NCBI GenBank assembly: GCA_905250025.1
Contig: CAJNOJ010000100.1
Span: 62,001 to 126,000 of the forward strand
DNA length: 64,000 nt
Direction: 5' to 3'
Source: Adineta ricciae
Taxonomy: Eukaryota > Rotifera > Eurotatoria > Adinetida > Adinetidae
Under the pieces are notes generated by a model, which worked only from the letters and a program-made list of their open reading frames with translations, had not been told where the DNA came from and searched no databases. The position numbers and the translations under genes were made by a program. Positions 36,362 to 47,870 of the stretch are shown piece by piece. How positions within the stretch are numbered: the stretch's first letter is position 1; every line of letters begins with the position of its first letter.

Positions 36362-36923
36362 TTATTTCAACTTTTTTTATACGAACTACTCGGTGACATA
36401 GTATTTAACATTGAGTGAGAGAACAAAATGCAGTTAGCCGCACAGACACAATATATTTTAGCAAAGCCGAGCATAATTGATCAGTATTCTGAGAACAACC
36501 TTAAAAAGCAATATATATGAGTATTTCTATGATGTTACAAAACCATTGTCTACGAATTAGCTCGAAGCCGAACTGTATAACTTAGGATATAATTGTAATC
36601 ACATTAACGATTAAGGGATTATGAGTCGTTTTCGACAATGTCCTTCTTATCAGATATTTTACCAATCGGAGGATCATTTTTTGAGAGAGATACATGTTAA
36701 ATATATATCCTATTTGAAATACACCTCAGGTATCATAAGCTCGAATGAAACATCTGGTCACATTATATGGTGCGACCCTGAAGCACGAGAACGTAATATG
36801 TTCAATGAGAAATACAATTGAAAAAAAAAGAAAAGATGTGCTTCTTTGATGATGAAGAGCAAAAGAAAACCAATTAAAAATATATAATTATATCTTAAAA
36901 CAGGAAATATTTTAGTTGAAAAT
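36362..36923. other. Intergenic region
   Basis: 3' flank of STYXL1; no other signal seen. Confidence 0.45.
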
Positions 36924-38256
36924 TTATTCTTTCGTTTGTTCGTCATGGTTTTTCGATGCATGATTAGCACTTGACATAGCTTCTTTCAATTCTTGTAACT
37001 TCTCATTTAATTGATCAACATGAGCAACAAAAGATTGTTGCGGACGTACATCTCGATGTTTCTCAACATATTCCAATGCTTCCTAAAGAAAGAATCTCAA
37101 TATTACATCTACAAAATAGTTTCAGTCAATTCTTTTTACTTTCGAACTGATTCTCTTATGGAATGAAATAAATGCAACAATGACAGCTGCAGATCGACTA
37201 ACACCACGATCGGAATAAACAAGAACAGGATCTCCACGATCATAAGCCACAGCTAAAATCGAACAATTATTTAGATGCTTGCAAATTAACGCAAAGAAGA
37301 ACAACATACATATAAAATTAACAGCATCACGTAATAAGTCCGAAATATTCTTTGCATCATGAACATCATCGATAGGAACACGACAGTATTTTCTTGAATC
37401 TCCATTTTGTACTCTAGATACAAACAATAATCAATAAAGTTTATACAGAAGTCAATAGCGAACATGAAATCATCATGTTTTGTACAGTTAACATAAGCAC
37501 GAAACTTCAAATCTTTGACTATTTGTGAATTAACGGCATGTTCACGTCGTCCCAAATAGACTAATCGTGGACAAATTTCATTTGGATAAGTTTGTATCAA
37601 TTCCAGTTCCTAACAAAATATCTCTCTTCTTTATTCAATAAGAACTAATCATGTCAATCTTGCTTTAGGCGAATAAAGTGATTGTTGTGTTCGTAAAAAT
37701 GGATACAACTTTGTAAACAATTGATATCCACCTCGAAGGATTTTGATAATTGTTAAACCACCAGCATATTGTTGCAGTACATTTGCACATGCATAGACAT
37801 CATCTAAATCAGTTTCTAGTAATGACATGATCACTCAAGATCTCTACCTTTTTCGTTCAATGGTAAACTATCGGTGACATTGTCATAGAGAACAATATGT
37901 TCCCGTGTTTCCAGATCAGCATGCCATGGTATTTGATATTGTCCATCTTTGTCCTTTAGAAAGAAACACATGTACACAAATATGTTGTTAAATCAATTAA
38001 GTCGCGAGTAAACTTACACGTCGAATATGAGTAGCACTTATAACATGACTTTCATCGTACTCTTTACGTGATCGACAATCTATTTTGAAAGTAATAATGT
38101 AACTAGGAAAAAATATATTTCTCTGGCTAAAGTAAAATACAAACCGAGCAAATAGAGATAGTTTGTATCGCTAATACGAGCTAAACCGTTGATTTCAGCA
38201 TTGAGAATATTAAATAGATCAATACATTCAATTAGTTCATAGGGTGGTGGAAACAT
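36924..38256 (-). CDS. STYXL1: STYXL1 (MK-STYX)-like pseudophosphatase: rhodanese plus inactive DUSP domain
   Basis: Eight exons (38145-38256, 38018-38079, 37848-37953, 37664-37815, 37464-37609, 37310-37413, 37140-37252, 36924-37082) give 317 residues, against 313 in human. N-terminal rhodanese/CH2 domain: YLYLLDCRSRKEYDESHVI and ILRGGYQLFTKLYPFLRTQ. The DUSP domain begins PNEICPRLVYLGRREHAV and has VLVYSDRGVSRSAAVIVAF. The catalytic His-Cys of HCxxGxSRS is Tyr240-Ser241, so no phosphatase activity is expected; human MK-STYX is likewise dead and acts by binding (G3BP, mitochondrial PTPMT1). Odd splicing: intron 37610-37663 starts with GC (GCAAG...TTAG), and intron 37816-37847 is only 32 nt, which might instead be a frameshift. 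Confidence 0.85.
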
Positions 38257-38706
38257 GATTCGTTTTTCGTATTGAATGCGAACGATAATTCTTCGCTGCT
38301 AGACATTATTATTTCCATCTCTATGGACAACGCGCGTGTCTATTGAACTTATACTGCCATCTACAGTGGAACTACATATAGAGAAAGAAAGTTTCCTAAG
38401 AAATATGAACAAAAGAATTGATGGAATTCTTGAAAAATGTTTTCCAAGAAAATATTGTCATAAAACTAAAAAAATCAATGAAGTAAATATGCTGATAGGA
38501 ACAACGATTTGTTCAATGATGACTCATTTCTTTCTTTCATCGAACCCTTATTACAATACTTGTCTGTCTGCCTGCAACTTCTCCTCTTCTATCTGTCAAG
38601 TTAAATTATGTATGTTGTTTCGTTTCTTTCTTCTTAGACAAGAAAATAAGAATTAACATATTTCGAATTAAATTCAATTATTGTCAATCTTTCTTTTTCA
38701 GATCAA
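38257..38706. promoter_or_regulatory. Divergent upstream region, STYXL1 and BCL7
   Basis: The two genes are transcribed outward from this 450-bp interval. A pyrimidine tract plus TTTTTCAG ends nine bases before the BCL7 ATG, so a noncoding first exon of BCL7 may lie in here. Confidence 0.45.
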
Positions 38707-39171
38707 ATGATCGTACCTCGTCTTCGGAGTGAAGCCCGTGGCGGAACATCATCTGGTACATCGACTCGTTATAGTAGCGGTGTCTACGGAAATAAAGTGA
38801 ATAACAATAATCATGCAAATGATCCTGATCTTAAACGAGCTCTTCAGTATTCTTATACATCACAAGCTGTAAGAAAATGGGAAAAGCGTTGGGTTATTAT
38901 TCATGAAACATCTATGCGTGTGCATAAGTGGATGCCTGCACCAGCATCAGCTCCTACGCTTGCTTCACAAATTGTTGCTGACAAAACAGCTGCACTTGCT
39001 AATAATGATACCAATACGGAACAATCTCAAGAAGAATCTCAAGTTACCCAACATCAACAACAACCACCACCATCACAAACACAGCAGCAAGAAGAATCAA
39101 CACCGAGTACGACACAAGATACTCAAATGGTTGTTGATGAAGAGAGTACTAGTCAATCAAGTCAAGCTTAG
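38707..39171 (+). CDS. BCL7 family protein (SWI/SNF-associated)
   Basis: Single coding exon of 154 residues. The BCL7 N-terminal domain is clear: RLRSEAR, then DLKRALQYSYTSQAVRKWEK followed by RWVIIHETSMRVHKWMPAP, matching the family pattern (I/L)K-R-x-x-x-(A/I)-x-x-x-x-VRKWEK-K/RWVTxxDTSLRIxKWVP. The remaining half is a disordered Gln/Ser/Thr/Pro-rich tail. BCL7 proteins are subunits of metazoan SWI/SNF (BAF) chromatin remodellers. Asn-rich insertion (NNNNH) at about 33-37 is unusual. The ATG at 38707 immediately follows a splice-acceptor-like sequence, so a 5' exon is probable; the family's normal N-terminus is nevertheless reached from this ATG. Confidence 0.85.
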   Translation: MIVPRLRSEARGGTSSGTSTRYSSGVYGNKVNNNNHANDPDLKRALQYSYTSQAVRKWEKRWVIIHETSMRVHKWMPAPASAPTLASQIVADKTAALANNDTNTEQSQEESQVTQHQQQPPPSQTQQQEESTPSTTQDTQMVVDEESTSQSSQA

Positions 39172-39466
39172 ATCAAATTCAATGTCTGAATCTCAATATT
39201 TCTATTTCCTCTTTCTCTCTTCAATATATGTAATACTTTATTCTGCGTTCATTATGTATCTTAATTCTTTTTTTTTGTGTTTTCTGTTTTCTCTTCCTTT
39301 TTTTCTTGTACAATAGTGTATCTGTACATGTCTTTGTCGGTATGAAAATTCGAAAGACAAAAAATACACATCATGCAATGATCTAAGTTTATCATTAGTC
39401 AATAAGTGAACAAAAAAGAATAACTATGACATTCACAATAAATTATCTATTGATTCTTTGCGTAGA
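39172..39466. other. Convergent 3' flanks of BCL7 and the GPCR
   Basis: AT-rich spacer between convergent genes; no other signal. Confidence 0.5.
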
Positions 39467-40500
39467 TCATCCATTTTGTGGTTGAAGTTGATTTTTACAT
39501 CTCAATGCGTGTCTCACTTTATGTAAACCGGCCAAACAAACAAATGGACAGAGAAGACTTGATAAATATTGATAATAACTAAGATAATCGGAATAGATTG
39601 ATGACAAAAGACGAGAAGATGTGAAAAGTGTAATAACAAAACATATCACGCACGGTAACCATACTAATATATAAAGTGTGGACAGTGCTACGAGTTGAAC
39701 AATAAGACGGCGACTTCGATTCCATATTGATCGTTGAGTTGTTACTCGACTCTTTTGTATTAAAACACGAATCACGATTAATAATGTTGCAAAAGTACTG
39801 AGAAGAACATTTATACAACCGTTAACCACCCAATCCAGCGTGCCAAGAACAGGCTACAATGCAGATCAATTAAGCATCATCGTTTTCAATGAAAGTTACG
39901 AATAAAAATGAACTTTTCACTTACTTCATAGAGATAACAAGCGCCACCACATGTCCATAATGAGTAATCATAGTTATTCACACACGAATATCTCGTTACC
40001 AGGTAACTATAAAGTACAACTGGATATAGAATACAAAGACACAAGGGAATATAATGTAAAAGAAAGAGATGTCTATCGAAAAACGTTCGATGGAACACCA
40101 GCCAATATCGCTGAATACTTGCTACGGCCATTGTCCATAAACTGCATGTAAAAAGCATATAATTAAAAATAATCCAAAATTGACAAAATTCTCTTGATGA
40201 AACGACTGCTGAACCGGTATGTAAGAAATTTAAAGTTAATGGCAATTCACCAGTGACCTACAAAATATTGATTTTAGTAGAATATGATTTCGTTTAACCT
40301 ATCATTTGTCATACTTGGATAAATGTGAGGATTAGCAAAACAAGCACAACATGATTATTGATTCGTTGACGTACTTCTCGCAATCGAACGAAATGATAAA
40401 AGATGAAACACGAACAGAGAATTGATGGAATGATCAAGATGAGTAATATTAGAAAAATAATGAACTGACTATATGAAATATACTGTTCTGATTGTGTCAT
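39467..40500 (-). CDS. Seven-helix receptor (rhodopsin-like GPCR), family shared with 46171-47277
   Basis: Three exons (40315-40500, 39925-40257, 39467-39853) give 301 residues. Seven hydrophobic segments are visible; the TM3 end reads MAVASIQRYWLVF (QRY instead of E/DRY), TM6 contains LVALSTLYILVWLP (W-L-P like CWxP) and TM7 is short with CPFVCLAGL, lacking a clear NPxxY. N- and C-terminal tails are short. It is a divergent peptide-type or chemosensory-type receptor; the ligand cannot be inferred. The first intron falls at the same place as in the second receptor (after TFIQ/TFLQ), showing common descent; the second intron (after CYLYE) is absent there. Confidence 0.7.
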
Positions 40501-41270
40501 TTTTTAAAAAATCTATGAAATCGACTTGGTAAATATCGTTTGCTTGATGTGTTTTATACGAGAACGTTGGTCGTCTTCATCTAATAATAATACGAAAGAG
40601 AATATCATATATTTAGATTTTTCTTAGAAGGCACATAAAATGTCAGCGCACTCTGCGTTCTGTTTTAGGGCAATAATATCTTTATTAATAAAATTACATC
40701 TAACCTAAAATATCAACGATAGAGTCAACTCAATAATTCTCTAAATTTTCATTAGCCCAGAATCCTTTCTCTGAATACTTCCTCCTACTCATATGAGAAA
40801 AAAAACAAAAGTTATTCTAAAAAATATGTTATCATAAAAATTAAAATGTATGATGATAATACTGTCAAATATAACGAAGACAAATGACACTATGAACGAA
40901 ATCATGCGACATACTCGTGAGATCTTTTCACGATAAACAACGGCAGTCATCTAATCGTTTGCATACTTTGTTCCATCGAAGAAATACACAAAATGTCTTT
41001 GTTGCAATCGTATTTTTCGTTAATAGTATTGCTTAAATTCTATAATGGAATGATATGAAACATCTGTCACATTATGATTGCCAGTTATTGACGACTTGCC
41101 ATACCAATTGTTTCCTTTTGTTCAATGTATTCAATGAAACTGTTGTTTATATTCTATTTTCATACTGCAAAATTCGTTATCATTTATTTAGAAACACATT
41201 ATATATAAACACAATTCACAAATATATATCTATATATATAAAATCATATCGTAGTTAAATAGTCAAATTT
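40501..41270. other. Intergenic region
   Basis: Upstream of the GPCR and downstream of the first GlgX gene, both on the minus strand. No coding signal. Confidence 0.5.
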
Positions 41271-43586
41271 TTAGCACACTTGACGAAAAATTAAAATAGA
41301 ATAAGCATGTACAGTTATTGTGTCATCTGCATGATATATTCTTTCGTCGTAATCTTCCTCTATGATTTTATCTTTACTTGTATCTAGGATCAACATCCAA
41401 TTCTTTGCATATTCTTCACCAGGTAATTTATAATTGATGTATCCATAATATGCATTGAAGATTATATAAAAACTATTGTCGACTCGTTGTCGACCGAATG
41501 TTGTGCGAGAACATATTCCTCGACCGTTCATAAAAACACCGAATGACTTGGCATAATCTTGTTGCCAATCTTCTGCTTTCATGTGTTCGCCGTCAAATTT
41601 AAACCAGGCGATATCTTCGACTGAACCAGGTCTCACAGGTTGACCATCAAACCACGTACATCGACGGAAAACAGGATGGTGACGACGTAAACTAATTAAT
41701 CGTCGAGTGAATTCCAGTAAATGGTGATCAGCCTTTTTCCAATTCAACCATGAGATTTCGTTATCTTGACAATAAGCATTGTTGTTGCCTTGTTGTGTTC
41801 GACTCAGTTCATCACCAGCAACTAACATTGGTATTCCTTGTGATAAAAATAATGTTGTCAAAAAGTTTCGCTTTTGACAATCACGAAACTCATTAATATG
41901 AACATCATCTGTTGGACCTTCAACACCACAGTTCCACGAACGATTATAACTTTCACCATCAATATTGTTTTCACCATTTCGCTCATTATGTTTCTCATTA
42001 TATGTTACCAAATCGTTCAGTGTGAATCCATCATGTGCTGTCAAGAAGTTGATCGACGCAGTCGGTCCTCGACGTTCTTCACGATACAGATCTGAACTTC
42101 CTGTGAAACGCTCAGCAAACTCGGACAGCATACTTGGCTGACCACGCCAATAATCTCTCACGCAGTCTCGATATTTTCCATTCCATTCTGCCCAGCCTGG
42201 TGGAAACTTGCCCACCTGATATCCACCTTCGCCCAGATCCCATGGTTCAGCAAGTAACTTCACTCGACCGATGACTGGATCTTGATGAATGATGTCAAAA
42301 AATGCACTCAGTCGATCAACAGCATGCAATTCACGAGCCAGAGTAGCTGCTAAATCGAATCTGAAGAAGAGAAGAGAAGAAAACAAAACGGAATAGTTGA
42401 AGAGATTTGATGGAGAAAAGACAAGATTACCGAAAACCATCGACATGCATATCTAAGATCCAATATCTGAGACTATCCATGATCAATCGAAGAACATTCG
42501 GTAATCGACAGTTGAGTGTGTTGCCGGTGCCAGTATAATCGAAATAGAATCGCTTGTCATGCTCTGCAAGTCGATAATAACTTCTGTTGTCGATACCCTT
42601 GAACGATAAGGTCGGTCCGAACTGATTTCCTTCGCCAGTGTGATTGTATGCGACGTCGAGAATGACTTCGATACCAGCCTTGTGGAGTTTCTTGACCATT
42701 CGTTTGAATTCAAGGACTTGTTCGCCAAAAGTTCCTGAAGATGAGTAGCGAACATCCGGAGCGAAGAAGCCAATGGTATGATAACCCCAATAATTAGTCA
42801 AGCCACGATCAACCAAATGACGATCCGTAGTAAAGTGCTGTATAGGCATTAATTCAACGGCCGTTATTCCCAGCTTTTGCAGATATTCAATTGTTACTGG
42901 ATGAGCTATTGCAGCGTATGTTCCACGGATCTCCTCAGGAATATCGGGATGCAATTTGGTAAAACCTTTCACATGCAATTCATAGATAATTGATTCATGA
43001 TACGGTATATTGGGTGGTGTGTCACCACCCCAATTAAAACTGTTTGAATCGATCACAACACACTTGGGAATATATGGTGCACTATCTTCGACATTCATTG
43101 TGAGATCTTTATCAGGTGATGGATCATGGATATTGTAACCGAATAGAGAATCATGCCATTCTAGGGTTCCAGTAATAGCACGTGCATATGGATCGATCAA
43201 GAGCTTGTTGACATTGAAACGATGACCATTGTGAGGATCGAAAGGGCCATCTACGCGATAAGCATAGATTTGGCCAGGTTCAACATCTGGTAAGTAGATG
43301 TGCCAGATCCGATGTGTTTGCTCTAAAGAAGAAAAGAATATTCATATTCTTCTCGGGAGTATACGCAATGAACTCTACCTTTCATATTTATTCGTGTACA
43401 TTCAATTAAATCATTTTTGTTATCGTGGTTTGATTCAAATAAACATAAATAGACTTTTGTCGCATACTCTGAATACAACGCAAAGTTCACACCATGACCA
43501 TCGTAATAGGCACCCAGTGGATATGGTCTTCCTGGAGCCGTTGTAACGATACTATCTTCCCATTCCGAATGAAAATTCACTGGCAT
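41271..43586 (-). CDS. GlgX/TreX-type glycogen debranching enzyme (GH13 isoamylase family), copy 1
   Basis: Three exons (43379-43586, 42431-43322, 41271-42360) give 729 residues, normal for GlgX. A CBM48-type N-terminus ([20 protein letters not shown]) precedes the GH13 barrel: [23 protein letters not shown] (nucleophile Asp369), LLAEPWDLG (acid Glu405), FLTAHDGFT (Asp476). The domain order and the [17 protein letters not shown] element are those of bacterial GlgX and archaeal TreX, which cleave alpha-1,6 branches of glycogen. Animals normally use the bifunctional AGL enzyme, so horizontal transfer is inferred; two introns show the gene has been domesticated. The C-terminal quarter differs from copy 2 while the core is identical. 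Confidence 0.93.
41739..43275 (-). repeat. Identical core tract of the two GlgX genes, copy 1
   Basis: About 1,537 bp including intron 2 match 50293-51829 at a constant offset of 8,554; I saw no difference in the lines compared. Outside, the coding sequences diverge at once (for example [13 protein letters not shown] against [13 protein letters not shown]). Confidence 0.85.
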
Positions 43587-44081
43587 AATTATTCGAAAAG
43601 AAAATAATTGGAAAAATGACTTGCAGAAACAATGTACAAATGAACAATCAATTGAATTCTATAAAAAAAATGAACTAATCGACTCTGACACGATTCGTCC
43701 GTGTTTGAAAAGAAAGACTTCAATCGGGCGATCGATCGATGCGATGCATAACAATGCACTCACGGAGGACATCTGTCTGTCCATCGTTATGGTCTTTCTC
43801 TTATTGTCTTTTATACTGTATGACATACGATAGAAACAAATACATATGAGTCGGCATGATTTTGCTCTTTAATAGAAAGAAATCGAATCATCTTCGCAAT
43901 TGTGCATAGAAAGAGATTCGAAATAAAGTGTTTGAGAGTGTTGTTTATGACGATGAAAGAGAATTAATTAAAACAATTCTTTACTTCAACTTATTCATTC
44001 ATATCTTCCATTGGGTATTAATGGTATCAGTCTACATTCGATTTCACCTTCGTCAAAGATGAAGAGACGAGTTCTATAGTT
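43587..44081. other. Intergenic region
   Basis: Upstream of GlgX copy 1 and 3' flank of the secreted glycosidase-like gene. No gene recognised. Confidence 0.5.
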
Positions 44082-45494
44082 TTAATTAGTTTGAACATAA
44101 ATTTCAGCTAATTGAAATAGTTTTATACCGTGTTCATCTGTGCCATATGTGATTGGTAGAACTTGTAGATATCGTGCTTGAATAGGAGTGGTAAATGAAC
44201 AATTTACTACTGTAGTGGTATTTGTATAATGTTGATCTATAATATGAACGAAGCTTTGACTATCGTTGCTTGCTCGAACAGCAAAATCAACAGGAAAACC
44301 ATAGCCCAAGTTTCGTGAAACGAGTGACAGGGTTTTGACGGAGAAAACTGTACCCAAATTGATGGTTAGAAACTCATTATTAGCTGACTGTGATGACCAA
44401 TAAGTGGTAAAATTATGATCCCATACGAAAGGGCCTGACATAGACCAGTTCACGTTTGACGACACTGCAACATCAATAACAGTGCCTAATGGTAACTGAA
44501 CAATTTGAATAGGTGTCAAATATGTTGGCCAGTTGCCCCAACCTGAACCTTGTGGTTGATAAGCATATGAGACAAAATGATACTGATTTTCGAGTTGAAT
44601 CCAACCTGTTGTTGAGCCGCTGATACCAATATTATGTGCACCTTCTTGAACACGATGACCAATATAAGGTGTTGATTGGAACTGTAAACCATATCGATCT
44701 GTCGATTGGTAAACTCCCACTGTTGCTTGAGAAGAAAATCGATTAACGGTTGTTACACCAATAAACCGCTGTAATTGCGGACACCATTTTATATCAGTTG
44801 AATCTTCGCCAAGATTCACACGTCGATTAATAACGTGTCCTTTATATTGTAAATACAACGGCCAAGTATCTTCGTTCGTTGCATTGAGTTGTACTATAGC
44901 TAAATCTGTGTATGAACCTGTATCATCCGCATTAGTATAATAAACATAGATAAGATTGTCAACGAGAACCAGAGATGGTTCGCCAATACCATATTTGCTC
45001 GATGGTCCATGATATGCAACGATCGGTTGAGGATTACTTGAATTCCAACCGGTACCGTTCCATTTTTCATAGTTTCCATTTGGTGTCAATGATCGTGCTA
45101 AAAACAGCTGATTTTGTGTCGCATTTGGATTTGTTGTTGACGTATATCCAATGTAATAGTAACTCTTAATCTTGATAACGCCCGGATCGCAAGCTGAATA
45201 TGTGTCCTGAGAGCCAGATGTTGGTTCCAATGCTATTTCGTCCAGTGACCACGTTTTACCCGAATCACTGGAATTATGATACCGAATAACATCCCATTGC
45301 GTCGAACCTGTGCCTTGTGAACATGTCCACATATGAATGAGATTGTCTTTATTTTCGTCGATTAGTATCGATGGACCATAATGATAAGCACCACCAGGAT
45401 AAATTTGCCAACCGGACGACGTGCCATTCAAACCATTAAGAATAGCCTGCGTTCTTATACATAAATAGAGAAAGCATAGGAGAACACTGATCAT
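44082..45494 (-). CDS. Secreted five-blade beta-propeller glycosidase-like protein with C-terminal F5/8C (discoidin) domain
   Basis: Intronless, 470 residues. Residues 1-18 form a signal peptide (ISVLLCFLYLCIRTQA). Residues about 20-325 show propeller repeats of GH43/GH117-like type: YGPSILIDENKDNLIHMWTC, SDSGKTW, ACDPGVIKIKSYYYIGYTS, YGIGEPSLVLVDNLIYVYYT; the Asp and Glu in ACDPG and IGEPS are candidate catalytic residues. Residues about 335-468 form an F5/8 type C carbohydrate-binding domain (WDHNFTTYWSSQSANNEFLTINLG ending in RYLQVLP...LAEIYVQ, abridged). Many N-glycosylation sites suit an exported protein. Predicted to bind and perhaps cleave glycans outside the cell; substrate unknown. 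Absence of introns and the bacterial-style architecture suggest horizontal acquisition. Confidence 0.75.
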   Translation of the reverse strand: MISVLLCFLYLCIRTQAILNGLNGTSSGWQIYPGGAYHYGPSILIDENKDNLIHMWTCSQGTGSTQWDVIRYHNSSDSGKTWSLDEIALEPTSGSQDTYSACDPGVIKIKSYYYIGYTSTTNPNATQNQLFLARSLTPNGNYEKWNGTGWNSSNPQPIVAYHGPSSKYGIGEPSLVLVDNLIYVYYTNADDTGSYTDLAIVQLNATNEDTWPLYLQYKGHVINRRVNLGEDSTDIKWCPQLQRFIGVTTVNRFSSQATVGVYQSTDRYGLQFQSTPYIGHRVQEGAHNIGISGSTTGWIQLENQYHFVSYAYQPQGSGWGNWPTYLTPIQIVQLPLGTVIDVAVSSNVNWSMSGPFVWDHNFTTYWSSQSANNEFLTINLGTVFSVKTLSLVSRNLGYGFPVDFAVRASNDSQSFVHIIDQHYTNTTTVVNCSFTTPIQARYLQVLPITYGTDEHGIKLFQLAEIYVQTN

Positions 45495-46170
45495 CGCTCT
45501 TCTTGTAGTGATGATGAAAATAAAAAGTGCAATTGCTTTTAAAGATGGTTCTTATCGAATATATCAATAGCAGTTATTGGATGAGAACGCATCCATATTG
45601 CTCTGAGAAAGCAACGATCTTGTTATATAGAATATTATAGCCGGAGTTTGCATTCATACATTTATCTGTCGTGTACCGGAGTAGAGATCATTTGAAGGAG
45701 GCGTCTTCATTAACATCTCATTTCGATTTTGTCAAGCGAATGATAACGTGACGACTTGGTATCATCAGAGAGAATCGAATATTGTCGTATAAAACTACAA
45801 CTATAAATAGACTATTCAATTCATAATTGACGTTCTATAAGTGTTTGTAAGAAGCTTTTCTTTACTTGTAATATCATTTCTTAAGTAGTAAACATTTCTC
45901 CTTACCTCCGTTTACCATCTACTGATTTAAAAAGACTATCTGATAGAAAATCTCGATTCTTAGAGAGACTTACAATTATCAAGAGAACTCTAGAGAATAA
46001 TTAATCTGTAGACAAAGAAGTATACAGACATGTTCTTGTAGCTTCGAAATTAAACGGTCTTGCTTGTTTTCTTCTTAATAGCAAAGAATTATATATAAGT
46101 GACTGCATTAGAGCAAACTAAAGAACAGAATTATTCTTCGGTCAACTTTCAAGTAACGGTCACAGGAAGA
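45495..46170. promoter_or_regulatory. Divergent upstream region, glycosidase-like gene and GPCR
   Basis: About 680 bp between outward-transcribed genes; no specific sites recognised. Confidence 0.4.
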
Positions 46171-47277
46171 ATGAATCTGGCACAGATTATGCGGATTATT
46201 TTTGGAATAATCACAGCACAACTGATATTGTCACTTATATGTTCATTGTTTTTAATTTTTCAATTCGCAACCAATCGTGATCTACGACGACGAAAAACTA
46301 ACCATATTTTTATCATTTTGCTGCTACTAACATTCTTACAGGTGAGCACACGATTTCCCATTTTCAAATATAAACCAAATTAAAATCAAAAAACTGTTTT
46401 CTCATGTTTTCGTGTAACTTAATAAACTATCGAGAGAAATCTGTTTTGTTCTGTTTAGAGCACAATTGAAATACCATTAGCTTTAACATTTCTTTGTAAT
46501 AGTGTCGCAGCATATTCATCAGCCAGTTTTTGTCTATTTTGGATTCTACTGACAGAAACGCTTGATATTACCAGTGTATTCTTAATGGCATATGCGTCGA
46601 TCGAACGATATCTATTTATATTTCATGGCACAATGATTCAAAATCATCCTGTTCTATTTCGATATTTACCATTTACTTTCTGCACTACTTATCCTCTCCT
46701 ATATATTAGTGGAATTATATTTCTTTTGCCTTGTCAGAACTATTTTATTTATTCGGCATTTTTATGTACCGGTGGATGTTATCTTAACGATCCGTTTTGG
46801 AATGCTGTGACATGGGTCGGAAATATCAGTTTGCCTGTGTTTCTCATCTTGTCGACCAACATTCTTTTGATTGGGCGCACTCTTTATCACAAGAATAAAA
46901 TGAAACGAGCGCAGCTTTGGTCAAAAAACTGTAAAATGGTATTGCAGTTGGTGTCCGTTGCTGGACTTTATTGTTTTGCATGGTTACCCAGTGTTATCCT
47001 TATACTAATAGTTACATTTCCTTTATCAAATGTTAATACAAAGCAAATATTTTTCATATTTCAATATATGATCTTCATGACAAGTTTGACACCTTTGTTC
47101 TATCCTTTCTTTTGTCTTTTTGGTCAACCATTCATCTTGAATAAGATCAGAAATATTTTCCAACGACGAAATACAGTTATTCCTGTTAAATCCAATGTTA
47201 CCGCGACAAGAAACCGATTGAACAATCGTTATCCTCATCGAGTTGTAACAACGAAACAAGTTTTTTCTTTGGATTAG
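46171..47277 (+). CDS. Seven-helix receptor (rhodopsin-like GPCR), family shared with 39467-40500
   Basis: Two exons (46171-46341, 46459-47277) give 329 residues. TM1 starts at once (IMRIIFGIITAQLILSLICS), TM3 ends in MAYASIERYLFIF (canonical ERY), TM6 has VAGLYCFAWLPSVI, and TM7 ends TPLFYPFFCLF, where the YPFF stands for NPxxY. A conserved TGGCYLND element follows TM4, matching CGGACYLYE in the other receptor. The tail is basic. Ligand unknown. The intron after TFLQ is at the same codon as in the other copy; the second intron of that copy is missing here. The frame is open upstream, but the ATG at 46171 gives the normal N-terminal length. Confidence 0.7.
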
Positions 47278-47870
47278 AACAATTTGAGACTTTATTAGCA
47301 ATATCGTTTGCTCTTGAATGTTGTATTTTCTGTAAACTCAATAAACCAGACGCTCCAGTTACATGAAATAGTATATCCAAATCCGAAACTAATTTAAAAC
47401 GTTAACAACATAAGCTTCTTACACATGAGCTGTTTATGGAAGCCGGTGAACATATTATACGAGTTGTTCATATGAATTTCCTCGAAACTACGTATCATTA
47501 ATCCTTTCTTCATCAAACCAATAATGGACTATTTAAATAGATGAGTAGGAGCTCATTGTTTTATGAATTAAAAATTTAAAATACTTTCATTGCGATTTTA
47601 AAACAAAAAATGAGCAAGCAATTGGTTTTTCTCGCAGTACGTTAGATGTGACAGTGGATATAAAGACTTGCGTGTGTCTGAAATACTCCGCAGGATGCGA
47701 CAATGATGTGTTCTTGTAATGATTTCTGTTCTGAATGAGTCAATTTTATATTAACTTTATTACAACAATTTATCGAAAAAAAATACAATATTGTTTTCTA
47801 ACTTTTTGAAAGTGTATAAAAAGGGAGAAACATCACGTGAAGTGCTTTTTTTAACAAGTCCATGTATGTG
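47278..47870. other. Convergent 3' flanks
   Basis: Spacer between the GPCR and the next minus-strand gene; no coding signal recognised. Confidence 0.5.

Noticed and set aside
37140..37252. Active dual-specificity phosphatase
   Set aside because: The catalytic His-Cys is Tyr-Ser, and the N-terminal rhodanese domain points to STYXL1.
42361..42430. Open extension [13 protein letters not shown] before GlgX exon 3
   Set aside because: It is intron sequence with GT-AG borders; splicing restores the GFRFDLA catalytic motif exactly.
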